A stretch of 64,000 bases of DNA from Phaeacidiphilus oryzae TH49 (GTDB lineage Bacteria > Actinomycetota > Actinomycetes > Streptomycetales > Streptomycetaceae): positions 6,715,801-6,779,800 of the forward strand of contig NZ_JQMQ01000005.1 in NCBI RefSeq assembly GCF_000744815.1, read 5' to 3'. Shown here piece after piece: positions 1 through 9,933 of the stretch. The notes under the pieces are model-generated. The model ran no database searches, was not told the origin of the DNA, and was given only the letters and a program-made list of their open reading frames with translations. Position numbers and translations under genes: made by a program. Position 1 is the first letter of the stretch. Every line of letters begins with the position of its first letter.

Positions 1-803
1 AGCTCCGGATACGGCCGGATCGAGTCGACGGCCTCGGCGAGGCCCAGCCAGGTCCGCCCGCCGTCGCGCTTGATCAGCCTCGCCAGCGAGACGTCGTCGA
101 TGACCGCGCCCCGGATCGCCGCCACGCCCCCCGCGCGCTCCAGCGCGTCCGCGCGGACCAGCGAGCAGCCGCCCGCCGCGGCGGCCGTCCGCGTCCCCGG
201 CCGGTTGCTCCAGCGGAAGGGGTATAGCTGGGCGAAGAAGTAGACGAAGGCCGGGACGATGAGCTTCTCCCAGCGGGTGCTGGTCCGCAGCCGGGCCATC
301 TGGGAGACCATGGCCAGGCCGCTGGTCTCGGCCGCGGAGACCAGGTCGGCGAGGGAGTCCGGGCCGTGGGCGATGTCCGCGTCGGTGAGCAGCAGGTAGA
401 CCGGGGTGCCCTGGCGCTCCGCCAGTTCGACGCCGTGCCGCAGCGCCCAGAGCTTCCCGGTCCAGCCGGCCGGCGGCTCACCTGGGGTGGTGACGGTGAG
501 CGGCAGGGAGCCCTCGGCCTCGGCGAGGCGGCGGGCGATGTCGCCGGTGCCGTCGGTGGAGTTGTCGTCGACCAGCACCACCCGCGCCCGCCCCGGGTAC
601 TTCTGCGCCAGCAGCGAGCCCAGCGAGGACTCCAGGACCTCGGCCTCGTCCCTGGCCGGGACCACCACCGCCACCTCGGGCCAGCTGCGCGGCGGCCGCC
701 GTTCCGGTAGCCGCTGGTCGGTCCGCCAGAAGAAGCCCTGGCCGAGCAGCAGCCAGAGCCAGGCGAGCAGCGAGACGAGTGAGATCCAGGTCAGTGCGGT
801 CAC
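1..803 (-). CDS. hpnB: HpnB-type family 2 glycosyltransferase (3' part missing)
   Basis: The gene starts at a GTG at 803 and runs off the left edge, so only about 267 N-terminal residues are present. An N-terminal membrane helix (ALTWISLVSLLAWLWLLL) is followed by a GT-A fold: VVVPARDEAE, the nucleotide-binding VVLVDDNSTDGTGD, a TDADI metal-binding motif and the acceptor-side AVIDDVSLARLIK. The stretches PPAGWTGKLWA and AAAAGGCSLVRADALERAGG are typical of hopene-associated glycosyltransferase HpnB. HpnB proteins are membrane-anchored and encoded with hopanoid genes in many bacteria; their exact acceptor is not settled. No other hopanoid gene is visible, but the left flank is cut off. It is divergent from the racemase at 857, with a 53-base shared promoter region. 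Confidence 0.85.
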   Translation of the reverse strand, partial: MTALTWISLVSLLAWLWLLLGQGFFWRTDQRLPERRPPRSWPEVAVVVPARDEAEVLESSLGSLLAQKYPGRARVVLVDDNSTDGTGDIARRLAEAEGSLPLTVTTPGEPPAGWTGKLWALRHGVELAERQGTPVYLLLTDADIAHGPDSLADLVSAAETSGLAMVSQMARLRTSTRWEKLIVPAFVYFFAQLYPFRWSNRPGTRTAAAAGGCSLVRADALERAGGVAAIRGAVIDDVSLARLIKRDGGRTWLGLAEAVDSIRPYPE

Positions 804-814
804 GGCACAAGAGT

Positions 815-842
815 CTGACGCATCGTCGGCGGACCGATCGGT
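815..842. promoter_or_regulatory. Palindromes between divergent hpnB and racemase genes
   Basis: Two short symmetric elements lie in this 53-base divergent promoter region. CTGACGCATCGTCGG (815-829) matches 13 of 15 positions of the perfect palindrome at 26614-26628. ACCGATCGGT (833-842) is a perfect 10-bp palindrome. Both could be TetR- or MarR-type operators. That they are bound by a regulator is inference only. Confidence 0.3.
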
Positions 843-856
843 TAGGGTCTGGCGTT

Positions 857-1645
857 GTGAAGATCGCACTCATGGACTCGGGCATCGGGCTGCTCGCCGC
901 CGCGGCGGCGCTGCGTGAGCTGCGGCCGGACGCCGACCTGGTGCTGTCCAGCGACCCGGACGGCATGCCCTGGGGGCCGCGTACCCCGGAGGACGTCACG
1001 GCCCACGCGCTGGCCGTGGCCCGCGCCGCGGCGGCCGAGGGGCCGGACGCGCTGATCGTCGCCTGCAACACGGCCTCGGTGCACGCGCTGGAGGCGATTC
1101 GGGCGGAGCTGGAGCCGGAGATCCCGGTGGTCGGCACGGTGCCGGCGATCAAGCCGGCGGCGGCGGGCGGCGGCTCGGTGGCCATCTGGGCCACCCCGGC
1201 GACCACCGGAAGCCCCTACCAGAGCGGTCTGATCGACGAGTTCGGCGGTGCCGCCGAGATCGTCGAGGTGGCCTGCCCGGGGCTGGCCGACGCGGTGGAC
1301 CGGGCGGACCAGCCGGCCGTCTCCCGGGCAGTGGCCGACGCGGCCTCGCGCACCCCGGAGCGGGTGCGGGCGCTGGTGCTGGGCTGCACCCACTACGAGT
1401 TGGTGGCGGACCAGATCCGGGCGGCGGTCGGCGCCGGGCCGGTGTTCTTCGGCTCGGCCGGCGCGGTGGCCGCGCAGGCGGTGCGCCGGGTGGCGGCCGG
1501 GGCACGGGAGCGGCAGGGCGGCGGGCGACTGCTGGTGCTGCGCAGCGGGCGGGTGGAGCCGCTGCCGCCCGAGGCCCTCAGGTACCCCGCCGGGCGGGCG
1601 ATCGCGGCCGAGGACTCGGTGGTGGCCGCCCGGGTCCGGCACTGA
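857..1645 (+). CDS. Aspartate/glutamate racemase family protein (glutamate racemase-like)
   Basis: This is a 262-residue protein. The GTG at 857 is chosen because the conserved fold begins at once (VKIALMDSGIG). Both catalytic cysteines of the cofactor-independent racemases are in context: ACNTAS near residue 73 and GCTHYELV near residue 176. Glutamate racemases interconvert L- and D-glutamate for peptidoglycan. However, the usual DSGVGGL loop is altered here to DSGIGLL. Streptomycetes normally carry a main murI elsewhere, so this may be a second, specialised racemase. It is convergent with the LysR gene, and a strong hairpin lies between them. Confidence 0.8.
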   Translation: MKIALMDSGIGLLAAAAALRELRPDADLVLSSDPDGMPWGPRTPEDVTAHALAVARAAAAEGPDALIVACNTASVHALEAIRAELEPEIPVVGTVPAIKPAAAGGGSVAIWATPATTGSPYQSGLIDEFGGAAEIVEVACPGLADAVDRADQPAVSRAVADAASRTPERVRALVLGCTHYELVADQIRAAVGAGPVFFGSAGAVAAQAVRRVAAGARERQGGGRLLVLRSGRVEPLPPEALRYPAGRAIAAEDSVVAARVRH

Positions 1646-1666
1646 CCCGGCGGCTCCGGCTGACAG

Positions 1667-1686
1667 GGCCGGCCGGCAGGCCGGCC
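1667..1686. terminator. Bidirectional hairpin terminator
   Basis: GGCCGGCC, a GGCA tetraloop and GGCCGGCC form a perfect 8-bp stem. It sits 21 bases after the racemase stop and just beyond the stop of the convergent LysR gene. No U-tract is present, as is common in high-GC actinomycetes. Confidence 0.65.
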
Positions 1687-1690
1687 GGGG

Positions 1691-2593
1691 TCACCGCCGC
1701 TTGCCGGTGATCGCGGCCAGGAGTTCGGCCGGGGGGCCGACCAGGCGGCGGCCGCCGGGCCAGACCGCGCGCAGCGAGCGGGAGAGGTCGAGCCCCTCCA
1801 CCTGCACGGTGGTCAGCCGGCCGTCCGCGACGTCGGAGATCACCGCGAGCTCGCTCATCACGGCGGGCCCGGTGCCGTCCGCCACGGCGCTGCGGATCGC
1901 CGCCGAGGAGCCCACCTCGAGCAGCGGCGGGGCCATCGCCGCGCCGGCCCGGCTCAGGGCGAGCTCCAGGGTGTCCCGGGTGCCCGAGCCGGGTTCCCTG
2001 GCGACCAGCGGGGTGGCGGCGAGTTCGGCGGCGGAGAGCGGGGCGCGGCGGCGGGCCCAGGGGTGGTTCGGCGCGACCACCACGACCAGGCGGTCCCTGG
2101 CCACCCGGCGGGTGGAGAGGTCGCGGGGCGGGCGCGGCGACTCGATGAACCCCAGGTCCACCGCACCGGACCGGACCAGCCCTGGCACATGCTCGCTGTT
2201 GGTCACCTGAAGCCCGACGTAGAGGCCCGGATGGCGGCGGCGCAGCTCGCCGACCCAGGCCGGGACCAGGTGCTCGGCCAGCGTCATGCTGGCGGCCACC
2301 CGCAGCTCCGCGTTGCGCTGCGAGCGCAGCGACTCGGCGCCGGAGAGGAGGTTGTCCAGCTGGGTGAGGACCCGCTGGGCCCAGCCGGCTACCACCCGGC
2401 CTGCGGGGGTGAGCCGGGTGCCCTGCCGGGTGCGGTCGGCGAGGGTGAGGCCGAGGCCGCGCTCCAGGGTGGAGAGCCGCTTGCTGGCGGCCGGCTGGGA
2501 GAGGCCGAGCGCCGCGGCGGCACCGCTGAGGCTGCCGGACTCGTCGATGAGGACCAGCAGGCGCAGCGACTCCGGGTCCGGGGTGTAGGCCAT
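1691..2593 (-). CDS. LysR family transcriptional regulator (YeiE/CysB-like)
   Basis: With the ATG at 2593 the protein has 300 residues. It has an N-terminal winged helix-turn-helix (SGSLSGAAAALGLSQPAASKRL) and a type 2 periplasmic-binding-like effector domain. An in-frame ATG at 2629 would give a 312-residue form. That start lies inside a perfect LysR-type inverted repeat (2628-2642), so the downstream ATG is preferred. The gene is divergent from a YeiH-family exporter, as in the enterobacterial yeiE-yeiH pair, so it probably controls that exporter and itself. The effector is unknown. Confidence 0.85.
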   Translation of the reverse strand: MAYTPDPESLRLLVLIDESGSLSGAAAALGLSQPAASKRLSTLERGLGLTLADRTRQGTRLTPAGRVVAGWAQRVLTQLDNLLSGAESLRSQRNAELRVAASMTLAEHLVPAWVGELRRRHPGLYVGLQVTNSEHVPGLVRSGAVDLGFIESPRPPRDLSTRRVARDRLVVVVAPNHPWARRRAPLSAAELAATPLVAREPGSGTRDTLELALSRAGAAMAPPLLEVGSSAAIRSAVADGTGPAVMSELAVISDVADGRLTTVQVEGLDLSRSLRAVWPGGRRLVGPPAELLAAITGKRR

Positions 2594-2627
2594 GACCACG
2601 TAATTTAGCCGCTCGGCGGGCGGTGTC

Positions 2628-2642
2628 ATAACCCGGCGTTAT
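2628..2642. promoter_or_regulatory. LysR-type operator
   Basis: ATAACCCGGCGTTAT is a perfect ATAAC-N5-GTTAT dyad that satisfies the T-N11-A LysR box. It lies between the LysR start (2593) and the exporter start (2701), where an autoregulated divergent LysR protein normally binds. Confidence 0.65.
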
Positions 2643-2700
2643 AACGTCAGCGAATATCCGGGGCTACCGGGACGACCGGTCCGCCCGCAGAGTGTCGATC

Positions 2701-3875
2701 ATGAGCAGCGAAGTGGGTTCCTCCTCCAGCCGGGTGCACAGGGAAGCGCGGTCGCGGTCGCGGTCGCAGTCGCAGCCGCGGTCCCGGCCGGCCTGGCCGG
2801 TGCGCCGCTGGGAGGGGGTCCGGCGGCGGGCTCCGGGGCTGGCGCTGGCGGTCGCGGTGGCGGTGGCGGCCACCCTCGTGGGGCGGCTGGCGCCGACGGT
2901 CGGGGCTCCGGTGACGGCGATCGTGATCGGCGCGGTGATCGCCGCGCTGGCCAAGCCGGGGGAGCGGCTGAAGCCGGGGATCGCCACCGCTGCCAAGCCC
3001 GTCCTCCAGGTCGCCGTGGTGGCGCTGGGGGCGCAGCTCTCACTGCTGCAGGTGGTCCGGGTGGGCGCCGGTTCGCTGCCGGTGATGCTCGGCACCCTGG
3101 CCGTCTGCCTGGGTGCGGCGGCGCTGGTCGGGCGGCGGATGGGGGTCCCCTCGGACCTCCGCACCCTGGTCGGTGTGGGCACCGGGATCTGCGGGGCCTC
3201 GGCGATCGCCGCGGCGGCGCCGGTGATCGCCGCCGCGGAGGTCGACATCGCCTACGCGGTCTCCACCATCTTCGTCTTCAATGTGGCCGCGGTACTGATC
3301 TTCCCGACGCTGGGGCATCTGCTCGGGATGAGCCAGCAGGCGTTCGGGCTGTTCGCCGGGACCGCCGTCAACGACATGTCCTCGGTGGTGGCCGCGGCCA
3401 GTGTGTACGGGCACGCGGCGGCGAACCACGCGGTGGTCGTCAAGCTCACCCGGACGCTGCTGATCATCCCGATCTGCCTGGGCCTGGCGGCGCTGACGGC
3501 CCGCCGGGCGCGCGGGGCGGAAGCGCGGGAGGGAGCAGGGGCCGGAGCACGGGAGGGGCGCGGACCGGAGCGCGGGCGCAGAACGGGCCGGGCGCGGGCC
3601 GGGTGCGGCCGCTCAGGCTGGTCCCCTGGTTCCTGGTCGGCTTCCTGCTGCTGGCCGGGCTCAACACCGCGGGCGGCATCCCGTCGGCCGCCCATGGGCC
3701 GCTGAGCACCCTGGCGGTCTTCCTGATCACGGTGGCGCTGGCCGGCATCGGGCTCTCCACCGACCTCGCCGGGCTGCGCCGGGCGGGCGTCCGGCCGATC
3801 CTCCTCGGCGGCGTCCTGTGGGTGGTCGTCACCGCGACCAGCATCGGACTCCCCTACGTCTTCGGCTCCGCCTGA
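2701..3875 (+). pseudogene. YeiH/PSE-family putative sulfate exporter, frameshifted
   Basis: This multi-pass membrane protein resembles the YeiH family (annotated as putative sulfate exporters). The first frame runs from ATG 2701 and shows the family core: TGICGASAIAAAAPVI, then the helix ending in FVFNVAAVLIFPTLGHLLGMS and GTAVNDMSSVVAAASVYG. Near 3510-3603, in a charged Arg/Gly-rich loop, the frame is lost. It resumes one frame over as RPLRLVPWFLVGFLLLAGL and ends at 3875 with the final helices. A one-base loss (or two-base gain) in a GC run explains it. The protein is otherwise full length, so this is either a recent mutation or a sequencing error. The N-terminus carries an Arg-Ser/Gln hexamer repeat. 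Probably controlled by the divergent LysR. Confidence 0.75.
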
Positions 3876-3968
3876 GCGCTGACACGCCGCCCCCAAGCGC
3901 GCGGAGTCCCGGCTGAACTGGTGTACTGGCCCGGTCAGATGATCGCCGGTCAGCATCCGGAGGAGACT

Positions 3969-5717
3969 GTGGCGGACTCCAGCGTCGCGGAGCAGATGAT
4001 CACCGTACTGCGCCAGGCCGGCGTGAAACGGATCTACGGGGTGGTGGGGGACAGTCTCAACCCCGTCGTCGACGCGATCCGGCGCAGCGACGGGGCCATC
4101 GAGTGGGTGCACGTCCGCAACGAGGAGGCCGGCGCCTTCGCCGCGGCCGCCGAGGCGGAGACCACCGGCCGGCTCGCGGTCTGCGCGGGGTCCTGCGGCC
4201 CCGGCAACACCCACCTCATCCAGGGGCTGTACGACGCCCACCGGAACAACGTGCCGGTGCTCGCGCTGGCCTCGCACATCCCGTCCGCGCAGATCGGCAC
4301 CGGCTACTTCCAGGAGACCCACCCCACCCGGGTCTTCGAGGACTGCTCCGGCTACTGCGAGATGGCCGGCACCCCGGCCCAGCTGCCCCGGGTGCTGCGC
4401 ACCGCGATCCAGCACACCCTCGGCGGCGGCGGGGTGTCGGTGATCGCCTTCCCCGGCGACGTCGCCGCGCTGGCCCCGGCCAACCCGACCGGGGAGAGCT
4501 CCTTCCTCACCGAGTTCGCCACCCCCGTCCCGCGGGACTCGCAGGTGGAGGCGCTCGCGGAGCTGCTCAACCGGGCGCGGAAGCCGGTGCTCTTCGCCGG
4601 CGCCGGGGTGCGCAACGCCCACGGCGAGGTGATGCAGCTGGCCGGCACGGTGCAGGCACCGGTCGGCCACTCGCTGCGGGGCAAGGAGTGGATCCAGTTC
4701 GACAACCCGTACGACGTCGGGATGAGCGGACTGCTCGGCTACGGCGCCTGCGACGAGGCGCTGCGCGAGGCGGACCTGCTGGTGCTGCTCGGCACCGACT
4801 TCCCGTACGACACCTTCCTGCCCGGGCGGAACACCGTGCAGATCGACCACGACGCGACCAGGCTCGGCCGGCGCACGCCGCTGGACCTGGCCGTCCACGG
4901 GGACGTCGGGGCGGTGCTGCGGGCCGTGCAGCCGCTGCTGAAGCAGCGTCAGGACCGGTCGTTCCTGGACTCGATGCTGCGCAAGCACGCCCGCGCGCTG
5001 GAGAACGTGGTCGGCGCGTACACCAGGAACATCGAGCGGCACACCCCGATCCACCCCGAGTACGTGGCCTATGTGCTGGACGAGGTCGCCGCAGACGACG
5101 CGGTCTTCACCGTGGACACCGGGATGAACAACGTGTGGGCCGCCCGCTACCTGACCCCGAACGGCCGGCGCCGGGTGATCGGCTCGTTCCTCCACGGCTC
5201 GATGGCCAACGCGCTGCCGCACGCGATGGGTGCCCAACTCGCCCACCCGGGGCGGCAGGTGGTCTCGATGTCCGGGGACGGCGGACTAGGCATGCTGATG
5301 GGCGAGCTGCTGACGGTCGCCAAGTACCGGGAGCGGATGCCGGTGAAGATCGTGGTCTTCAACAACGGCGCGCTCGGCATGATCAAGCTGGAGATGATGG
5401 TCTCCGGGTACCCGGAGTACGAGATCGACAACGGCGCGGTGGACTACGCCTCGATCGCCAGGGTCTGCGGCTTCCACGGGGTGCGGGTCACCCAGCCCGG
5501 CGAGGTGCGGGACGCCCTCACCGAGGCCTTCGCCGCTCCGGGGCCGGCCCTGGTGGACGTGGTCACCGATCCCAACGCCCTCTCCCTGCCGCCGCACATC
5601 ACGGCCGCCCAGGTGAAGGGCTTCGCGCTGGCCGCCGGCCGGACGGTGCTGGACGGCGGGGTGGGGAAGATGATCGACATGGCCCGGAGCAACCTCCGGA
5701 ACATCCCGCGCCCCTGA
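3969..5717 (+). CDS. poxB: Pyruvate dehydrogenase (quinone) / pyruvate oxidase, thiamine-diphosphate enzyme
   Basis: The protein has 582 residues, close to E. coli PoxB (572). The GTG at 3969 is preceded by GGAGGAG at ideal spacing; an upstream ATG at 3921 lacks such a site. The catalytic Glu lies in RNEEAGAFAAAAE. The ThDP/Mg site is GDGGLGMLMGELLT through VVFNNGALGMIKLE. A central domain carries the FAD/ADP-binding type of fold. The C-terminus (PPHITAAQVKGFALAAG) resembles the membrane-associating tail of the PoxB/Pqo group. PoxB decarboxylates pyruvate to acetate and CO2 and passes electrons to menaquinone at the membrane. A cytosolic pyruvate oxidase is less likely given this tail. Confidence 0.88.
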   Translation: MADSSVAEQMITVLRQAGVKRIYGVVGDSLNPVVDAIRRSDGAIEWVHVRNEEAGAFAAAAEAETTGRLAVCAGSCGPGNTHLIQGLYDAHRNNVPVLALASHIPSAQIGTGYFQETHPTRVFEDCSGYCEMAGTPAQLPRVLRTAIQHTLGGGGVSVIAFPGDVAALAPANPTGESSFLTEFATPVPRDSQVEALAELLNRARKPVLFAGAGVRNAHGEVMQLAGTVQAPVGHSLRGKEWIQFDNPYDVGMSGLLGYGACDEALREADLLVLLGTDFPYDTFLPGRNTVQIDHDATRLGRRTPLDLAVHGDVGAVLRAVQPLLKQRQDRSFLDSMLRKHARALENVVGAYTRNIERHTPIHPEYVAYVLDEVAADDAVFTVDTGMNNVWAARYLTPNGRRRVIGSFLHGSMANALPHAMGAQLAHPGRQVVSMSGDGGLGMLMGELLTVAKYRERMPVKIVVFNNGALGMIKLEMMVSGYPEYEIDNGAVDYASIARVCGFHGVRVTQPGEVRDALTEAFAAPGPALVDVVTDPNALSLPPHITAAQVKGFALAAGRTVLDGGVGKMIDMARSNLRNIPRP

Positions 5718-5787
5718 GCCCGGCCCTCGGGAGCGTCCGAGAGCCGGGACCGCCGGCGCGCGCCGACCGCGGGCGCGCACCGGCGGA

Positions 5788-5839
5788 CGCCGGGCCGAAG
5801 TACCCGTCGACCCTGATCGGAGGGTACTTCGGCCCGGCG
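5788..5839. terminator. Perfect 18-bp stem bidirectional terminator
   Basis: The arms 5788-5805 and 5822-5839 are perfect reverse complements (core CCGGGCCGAAGTACCC), with a 16-base loop. It lies between poxB and the convergent binding-protein gene, so it can end both transcripts. Confidence 0.8.
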
Positions 5840-5873
5840 CGGTGGCCCGACCTGCCGCGGGGAGGCGGGAAGG

Positions 5874-7589
5874 TCAGGAGTTCGGCTTCAGGTGCAGCAC
5901 CAGGTACTCGTAGTTCTGGTCGTTCGGTGCCGGGTTGACGTACGGGTTGGACTCGTTGGCCCAGCCGGTGAAGTTGGCCGTGGAGTACTCGTACCAGCCG
6001 GCGCCGTACAGGATCGGGGTGCTGGGCGCGTCCGCCGCGATCTGCTCCTGCAGCTTGTTGAGGGCGGCCTGCGCCTGGTCGGTGGTGGTGGCGCTCTCAT
6101 AGGTCTTCACCGCGGCGTCCGCGGCCGCGGACTGGTAGCGCTCCAGGTCGCCCGCCGCCGGCTGGCCGACGGGCGCGCTCTGCGCCGAGTCGGCGATGAA
6201 CTGCAGCCGCTGGAACGGCGTGCCGCCCTGGCCCCAGTGGATGCTGGCGTCGTACTTGCCGTTGGTGACCGCGTCGCTCCAGGTGTTCGGGTCGTACGCG
6301 CCGTTCGCGGTGACGTCGAAGCCCTCGGCGTTCAGCTGCTTGGCGATCTGCTGGGCGCCGCACCAGTAGTCGCTGAAGGAGTTGGGGTCGATGATGGTGA
6401 ACTTGACGGTCTGGCCGCCCTTGGTCCACTTGCCGCCGGTCTTGGTGTAGCCGGCGCCCTGCATCAGCGAGGTGACCTTGGCCGAGTCGGTGGTCGGCTT
6501 GAGGTCGTCGGAGACCTTCGAGTCCAGGAAGGCCTTGTCCATCGGCAGGGTCAGTCCGCCGGAGGAGGACGCGGGCAGCTCGTAGTTGGTCTCGCACTGG
6601 GTGGCGAGGGCCTGCCGGTCGACGCCGGCGCTGATCGCCTTGCGGACGCCGGCGTCGGCGAGCGCCGGGGCGCTGGTCGACTTGTTGTTGAGCAGCAGGA
6701 CCACCGTGTTGGTGCCGGGGAAGTACGGCGGCTTCTCCATGAACAGGTGGTTGGTGCTCGGGTTCTTGGCGACGAAGGTGTTCTCGACGTTGTTGATGTT
6801 GTTGCCGGCCAGGTCGATCTGCCCGGAGGAGAGCGCCAGGGTGGCCGCGTCGTTGTTGGCGTAGGCGGGCAGCGAGACCGCCTTCACCTTCGGCGCGCCG
6901 CCCCAGTAGCCGTTGTTGGCCTTGTAGGTGATGTTCTGCGGGGTGAACTTGTCCACCAGGAACGGGCCGGTGCCGATCGCCTTGCTGGTGGCTATCACCG
7001 CGGTGGCCGGGTTGGTGACGCTGGACCAGATGTGCTGCGGAACGATCAGCGTGTTGCCGATGTTGGCCAGCGCGGCCGACTGCGGGGTGGAGTAGTTCAG
7101 CACCACGGTGTTGGCGTCAGGGGTGCTGACCGAGGAGACGTTGGGCACGCCCCAGCGGTTCGCGCCGGGGTTCTTCGCCAGCAGCTGCATCGTGAACTTG
7201 ACGTCGGCCGAGCTGAACGCCTGGCCGTCGGACCACTTCACGCCCTGCTTCAGGCTCAGCGTGAGGGTCTTGTTGCCGTTGCTCCAGGCCCACTTGGTGG
7301 CCAGCCACGGGATGGGCGGCTGGGCCGAGTTGAGGGTGTTGTACTGCAGCAGGGGCTCGTAGACCAGCGCGTTGGTGTTCTCGTCGCTGCTGGACGACTT
7401 GGTGTCGAACGGGTTGAAGTCGTTGGTGAAGGACGAGATCGGGTTGTCCTCGATGACCAGCGGCTTCGCCGAGCCCCCGGAGGCGCCCGACGACGAGTTC
7501 GAGCTCGGGCTGGAGCTGGAACAGGCCGCGGCCCCCAGGGCCAGGGCGGCGACGATCGCCATCCCCGTGACGGTGGATCTGCGACTCAT
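5874..7589 (-). CDS. ABC transporter substrate-binding lipoprotein, family 5 (Opp/Dpp type)
   Basis: The protein has 571 residues. The start ATG at 7589 has GAGGAG upstream. The signal peptide MSRRSTVTGMAIVAALALGA ends in the lipobox AAAC (Cys23), so it is a membrane-tethered exported lipoprotein. The rest matches the family 5 solute-binding fold: LVIEDNPISSFTNDFNPF, EPLLQYNTLN, and LKQGVKWSDGQAFSSADVKFT near the family signature. It is the last gene of the operon led by the GH1 beta-glucosidase. Family 5 proteins usually bind peptides, but some bind cello-oligosaccharides or other beta-glucosides. Gene context favours a sugar ligand here; the sequence alone does not decide. Confidence 0.88.
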   Translation of the reverse strand: MSRRSTVTGMAIVAALALGAAACSSSSPSSNSSSGASGGSAKPLVIEDNPISSFTNDFNPFDTKSSSSDENTNALVYEPLLQYNTLNSAQPPIPWLATKWAWSNGNKTLTLSLKQGVKWSDGQAFSSADVKFTMQLLAKNPGANRWGVPNVSSVSTPDANTVVLNYSTPQSAALANIGNTLIVPQHIWSSVTNPATAVIATSKAIGTGPFLVDKFTPQNITYKANNGYWGGAPKVKAVSLPAYANNDAATLALSSGQIDLAGNNINNVENTFVAKNPSTNHLFMEKPPYFPGTNTVVLLLNNKSTSAPALADAGVRKAISAGVDRQALATQCETNYELPASSSGGLTLPMDKAFLDSKVSDDLKPTTDSAKVTSLMQGAGYTKTGGKWTKGGQTVKFTIIDPNSFSDYWCGAQQIAKQLNAEGFDVTANGAYDPNTWSDAVTNGKYDASIHWGQGGTPFQRLQFIADSAQSAPVGQPAAGDLERYQSAAADAAVKTYESATTTDQAQAALNKLQEQIAADAPSTPILYGAGWYEYSTANFTGWANESNPYVNPAPNDQNYEYLVLHLKPNS

Positions 7590-7609
7590 GTGAAACGTCT
7601 CCTCGGTGA

Positions 7610-8706
7610 CTACGCCTCAGCGGCTGTGTCGGACTCAGGACCTGACGGAAATTCAGGTGCCGTGGGTGGTTGGGGTGTTGCTGGTGCACCTGCGGAAAGC
7701 CAGCAGGCCGCCACCTGCCGTCCGCCGTCCGGCGCGGTTCCGATCGGGAACGGCGGCGGGGTCTGCTCCCGGCAGACGTCCATGGCGAACGGGCAGCGCG
7801 GATGGAACCGGCAGCCGCTGGGCGGCGCGACCAGGCTGGGTGGAGCTCCCCGGCCGCGCAGTTCGACGGGCTCCTGCCGCTCCGGGTCCGGGGCGGCGCT
7901 CAGCAGGAGCTGGGTGTAGGGGTGCTTGGGGTCGTCGGTGATCCGGGCCGCCGGGCCCGACTCGACGACCTGGCCCGCGTACATCACCACCACGCAGTCC
8001 GCGAGGTAGCGGGCGGAGGCGATGTCGTGGGTCACGTACAGGACCGCGAGCCGCTCGCGCTCCCGCAGTTCGTCCAGCAGGTTGAGGACGCCCAGCCGGA
8101 TCGAGACGTCCAGCATGGAGACCGGCTCGTCGGCCAGCAGCACCCGCGGGTTGACCGCCAGCGCGCGGGCGATCGCCACCCGCTGCCGCTGGCCGCCGGA
8201 GAGCTCGTGCGGGTACTTGTCCAGATAGGTGGAGGCGGGATGCAGCGCCACCCGCTCCAGCAGCTCCAGCGAGCGCTGCTCCACCTGCGAGCGCGGGGTG
8301 CCGTGCAGCCGCAGCGGGCGGGAGAGGTGGTAGCGGACGCTGTGCGCGGCGTTCAGCGAGGAGAACGGGTCCTGGAGGACCATCTGCACCTGGCCGGTGT
8401 AGTCCCGCCGGGAGCGGCCGTCCGCGCCCACCGGGGCGCCGTCCAGCAGGAGTTCGCCCGAGGTGGGCTTGATCAGCCGGGTCAGCATCCGGGTCAGCGT
8501 CGACTTGCCGCTGCCGCTCTCGCCGACCACGGCGGTGACCGTGCCGTACGGCAGCGCCAGCGAGACGTCCTCGACGGCGTGGACGACCTGCCGGGGGCCG
8601 CGGCCCAGCGAGTGCACCGGGAAGTGCTTGGTGAGATGGCGGGCCTCCAGCGCCGGGACGCCGGAGGCGGGCGGGCCGTGGACCACCTCGGGGGACACGG
8701 TGGTGG

Positions 8707-8710
<4 letters not shown>
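7610..8710 (-). CDS. ABC transporter ATP-binding protein, OppF/DppF type
   Basis: This 366-residue ATPase has Walker A GESGSGKST near residue 63, signature LSGGQRQRVAIARAL and Walker B VLLADEPVSMLD. The C-terminus has the oligopeptide/dipeptide extension containing the cysteine-bearing CRFHPRCPFAMDVC, typical of DppF/OppF. Its ATG overlaps the stop of the upstream ATPase gene (ATGA at 8707-8710), implying translational coupling. It pairs with that ATPase to power the importer. Confidence 0.9.

Positions 8711-9932
<1,222 letters not shown>

Positions 9933-9933
<1 letters not shown>

Noticed and set aside
3500-3610. Programmed frameshift in the YeiH homologue
   Set aside because: No slippery heptamer or downstream structure stands out, and programmed shifting is not known in this family; mutation or sequencing error is simpler.
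3252-5246. 664-codon open frame antisense to poxB
   Set aside because: No recognisable motif and codon bias fits the poxB strand; high GC removes stops on the antisense strand.
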